In this document: in pieces, positions 41,717 through 43,107 of the stretch
Position numbering within the stretch: the stretch's first letter is position 1
Layout of the letters: every line of letters starts with the position of its first letter
Origin: an uncultured Lachnospiraceae bacterium
Lineage (GTDB): Bacteria; Bacillota; Clostridia; Lachnospirales; Lachnospiraceae
DNA: 43,107 nt
Assembly (NCBI GenBank): GCA_946631295.1
Contig: CAMOZY010000016.1
Span: 1-43,107 of the forward strand
Direction of reading: 5' to 3'
Program-made: the position numbers and the translations under genes
The notes under the pieces: generated by a model
Databases searched by the model: none
What the model saw: only the letters and a program-made list of their open reading frames with translations
What the model was told of the DNA's origin: nothing

Positions 41717-43107
41717 ATGAAGAAAGTTCTGTTTGTTGCATCTGAGGGGGTGCCATTCATTAAGACAGGCGGATTGGCAGATGTTGTCGGTTCACTGCCG
41801 AAGTATCTCGACAAGAGATATTTTGACGTGAGGGTTTTCCTGCCCAAGTATTCATGCATGAAGCAGGAGATGAAGGACAAGCTTCAATACGTCGACTCTT
41901 TCTACATGGATTATAACTGGCAGAATATCTACGTCGGTCTTTTCAAGGCTGAAGTCGATGGAATTACTTACTATTTTATCGACAACGAATACTATTTCAG
42001 CGGCCCCAAGGTTTATAACGACGATCCCAGATACGAGATAGAAAGATATACCTATTTCTGTAAGGCTGTGCTTTCCGCACTTCCCATACTTGATTTCAGA
42101 CCGGATCTCATCCACTGCCACGACTGGCAGACCGGACTGATCCCCGTTTACCTCAAGGAAAGATTCGCGGGAGGTGAGTTCTATCGCGGGATCAAGACTG
42201 TCATCACAATCCATAACCTTAAGTTCCAGGGTAAGTGGGATGTCAAGACAGTCAAGGATATCACCGGACTTCCCGATTACTTCTTTACTCCCGACAAGCT
42301 TGAATCCTACAAGGATGCCAATCTCTTGAAGGGCGGTATTGTTTTTGCTGATGCGGTTACCACCGTCAGTGATACTTATGCTGAGGAGATCAAGACCCAG
42401 TTCTACGGCGAAGGACTTGACGGACTTCTCAGAGCACGCAGCAATTCACTCCGCGGTATCGTAAACGGAATCGACTACGACAAGTTCAATCCCGAGACAG
42501 ATGATTATCTTGTAAAAAAATACAATGCATCCAACTTCCGTAAGGAAAAGGCTAAGAATAAAAAGGCTCTTCAGGAGCAGCTCGGACTTACGGTTGATGA
42601 GAAGAAGATGATGATCGGTATCGTTTCAAGACTTACCGACCAGAAGGGATTCGACCTCATCGCTTATGTGATGGATGAACTCTGCAGAGATGATGTACAG
42701 ATCGTTGTACTTGGTACGGGTTCTGAACAGTACGAGAATATGTTCAGACATTTCGACTGGAAATATGCTGACAAGGTATCTGCGAACATCTACTATTCGG
42801 ATGAACTTTCCGACAGGATCTACGCATCCAGTGATGCATTCCTGATGCCTTCGCTCTTCGAGCCCTGCGGCCTCTCACAGCTCATAGCACTCCGCTACGG
42901 CACCATTCCCATCGTAAGAGAGACAGGCGGCCTCAAGGACACTGTAGAGCCCTACAACGAGTATGAAGGCAAGGGAACAGGATTCTCATTCGTCAACTAC
43001 AACGCACATGAGATGCTCCACACCATCCGCTACGCGGAAAAAATATATTATGACCGCCGCCGTGAGTGGAACAAGATGGTAGATCGTGCAATGGCAGCAA
43101 ACTTCTC
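41717..43107 (+). CDS. glgA: Glycogen synthase (ADP-glucose), 3'-truncated
   Basis: 463 complete codons are in the window, and the gene runs off the end; full GT5 enzymes have about 475-480 residues. It extends alpha-1,4-glucan from ADP-glucose. The K16-T-G-G-L-A-D-V motif at the N-terminus, H-C-H-D-W-Q-T-G (about 134), and the catalytic E-x7-E region P-S-L-F-E382-P-C-G-L-S-Q are present. GGAGG lies 9-10 bases before the ATG. It links to the cytosolic GH13 enzyme at 11212 as a glycogen-storage function. Confidence 0.96.
   Translation, partial: MKKVLFVASEGVPFIKTGGLADVVGSLPKYLDKRYFDVRVFLPKYSCMKQEMKDKLQYVDSFYMDYNWQNIYVGLFKAEVDGITYYFIDNEYYFSGPKVYNDDPRYEIERYTYFCKAVLSALPILDFRPDLIHCHDWQTGLIPVYLKERFAGGEFYRGIKTVITIHNLKFQGKWDVKTVKDITGLPDYFFTPDKLESYKDANLLKGGIVFADAVTTVSDTYAEEIKTQFYGEGLDGLLRARSNSLRGIVNGIDYDKFNPETDDYLVKKYNASNFRKEKAKNKKALQEQLGLTVDEKKMMIGIVSRLTDQKGFDLIAYVMDELCRDDVQIVVLGTGSEQYENMFRHFDWKYADKVSANIYYSDELSDRIYASSDAFLMPSLFEPCGLSQLIALRYGTIPIVRETGGLKDTVEPYNEYEGKGTGFSFVNYNAHEMLHTIRYAEKIYYDRRREWNKMVDRAMAANF

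Noticed and set aside
1-43107. CRISPR array, insertion sequence, prophage or integrative element
   Set aside because: No regularly spaced repeats, transposase, integrase or phage genes were seen; gene style and composition look uniform.

Overview
The window looks like a chromosomal segment of a Clostridia-class Firmicute, most likely a member of Lachnospiraceae. The support is moderate GC, strong AGGAGG-type ribosome binding sites, a T-box leader on valS, clostridial-style lipoproteins, an MraY with an HDH motif, and many tightly overlapping ATGA or ATG-N2-TGA operon junctions. It is almost entirely vertically organised housekeeping and envelope DNA. I see no insertion sequence, prophage, integrase, CRISPR array or rRNA.

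Layout. Positions 1-2232 hold the end of a carbohydrate-type ABC permease gene, its lipoprotein substrate-binding protein and a strong terminator. A tRNA-Val(GAC) gene (2372-2445) has its own promoter and terminator. It is followed by a six-gene overlapping operon (2511-10637): mraY, greA, a CPBP protease, a GT-C-like membrane protein, an acyltransferase-3 protein and a nuclease-helicase of the DinG/Rad3 family. A 575-base convergent gap with three terminators separates this from a leftward cytosolic GH13 amylase. The amylase is divergent from valS, which carries a T-box with a GUA specifier.

Positions 15849-20793 hold a rightward cluster: a small acidic protein, a zinc-ribbon/TPR membrane protein, a membrane-anchored GH25 lysozyme, a LicD protein, a double-ACT protein, an 84-residue unknown and RidA. 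It meets tail-to-tail a leftward group (argG, a LytTR response regulator, a DUF5721-like protein). argG is divergent from the arginine operon GNAT-argJ-argC-argB-argD, across an AT-rich region with ArgR-box-like palindromes. An ABC-type binding protein without partner permeases is translationally coupled to argD.

Positions 30091-38993 hold a competence/envelope neighbourhood: lipoprotein ComEA, an OmpR/HK two-component pair, a GerMN lipoprotein, holA, trmL, an acyltransferase and comEC. The window ends with mscL carrying a C-terminal zinc ribbon, a TPR lipoprotein, pyrF and the start of glgA.

How the genes fit together. Arginine synthesis from glutamate to ornithine, plus argininosuccinate synthesis, is nearly complete here, and the shared intergenic region probably responds to ArgR. 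Several adjacent units act on the cell envelope: MraY, the GT-C and acyltransferase proteins, GH25 lysozyme, LicD and MscL. The features most worth follow-up are the orphan binding protein in the arg operon, the TPR-lysozyme-LicD module with TPRs on both sides of the membrane, the MtrAB-LpqB-like triad inside the competence locus, and the recurrent small hairpins just upstream of Shine-Dalgarno sites. All calls come from reading motifs by eye. No database search was possible.
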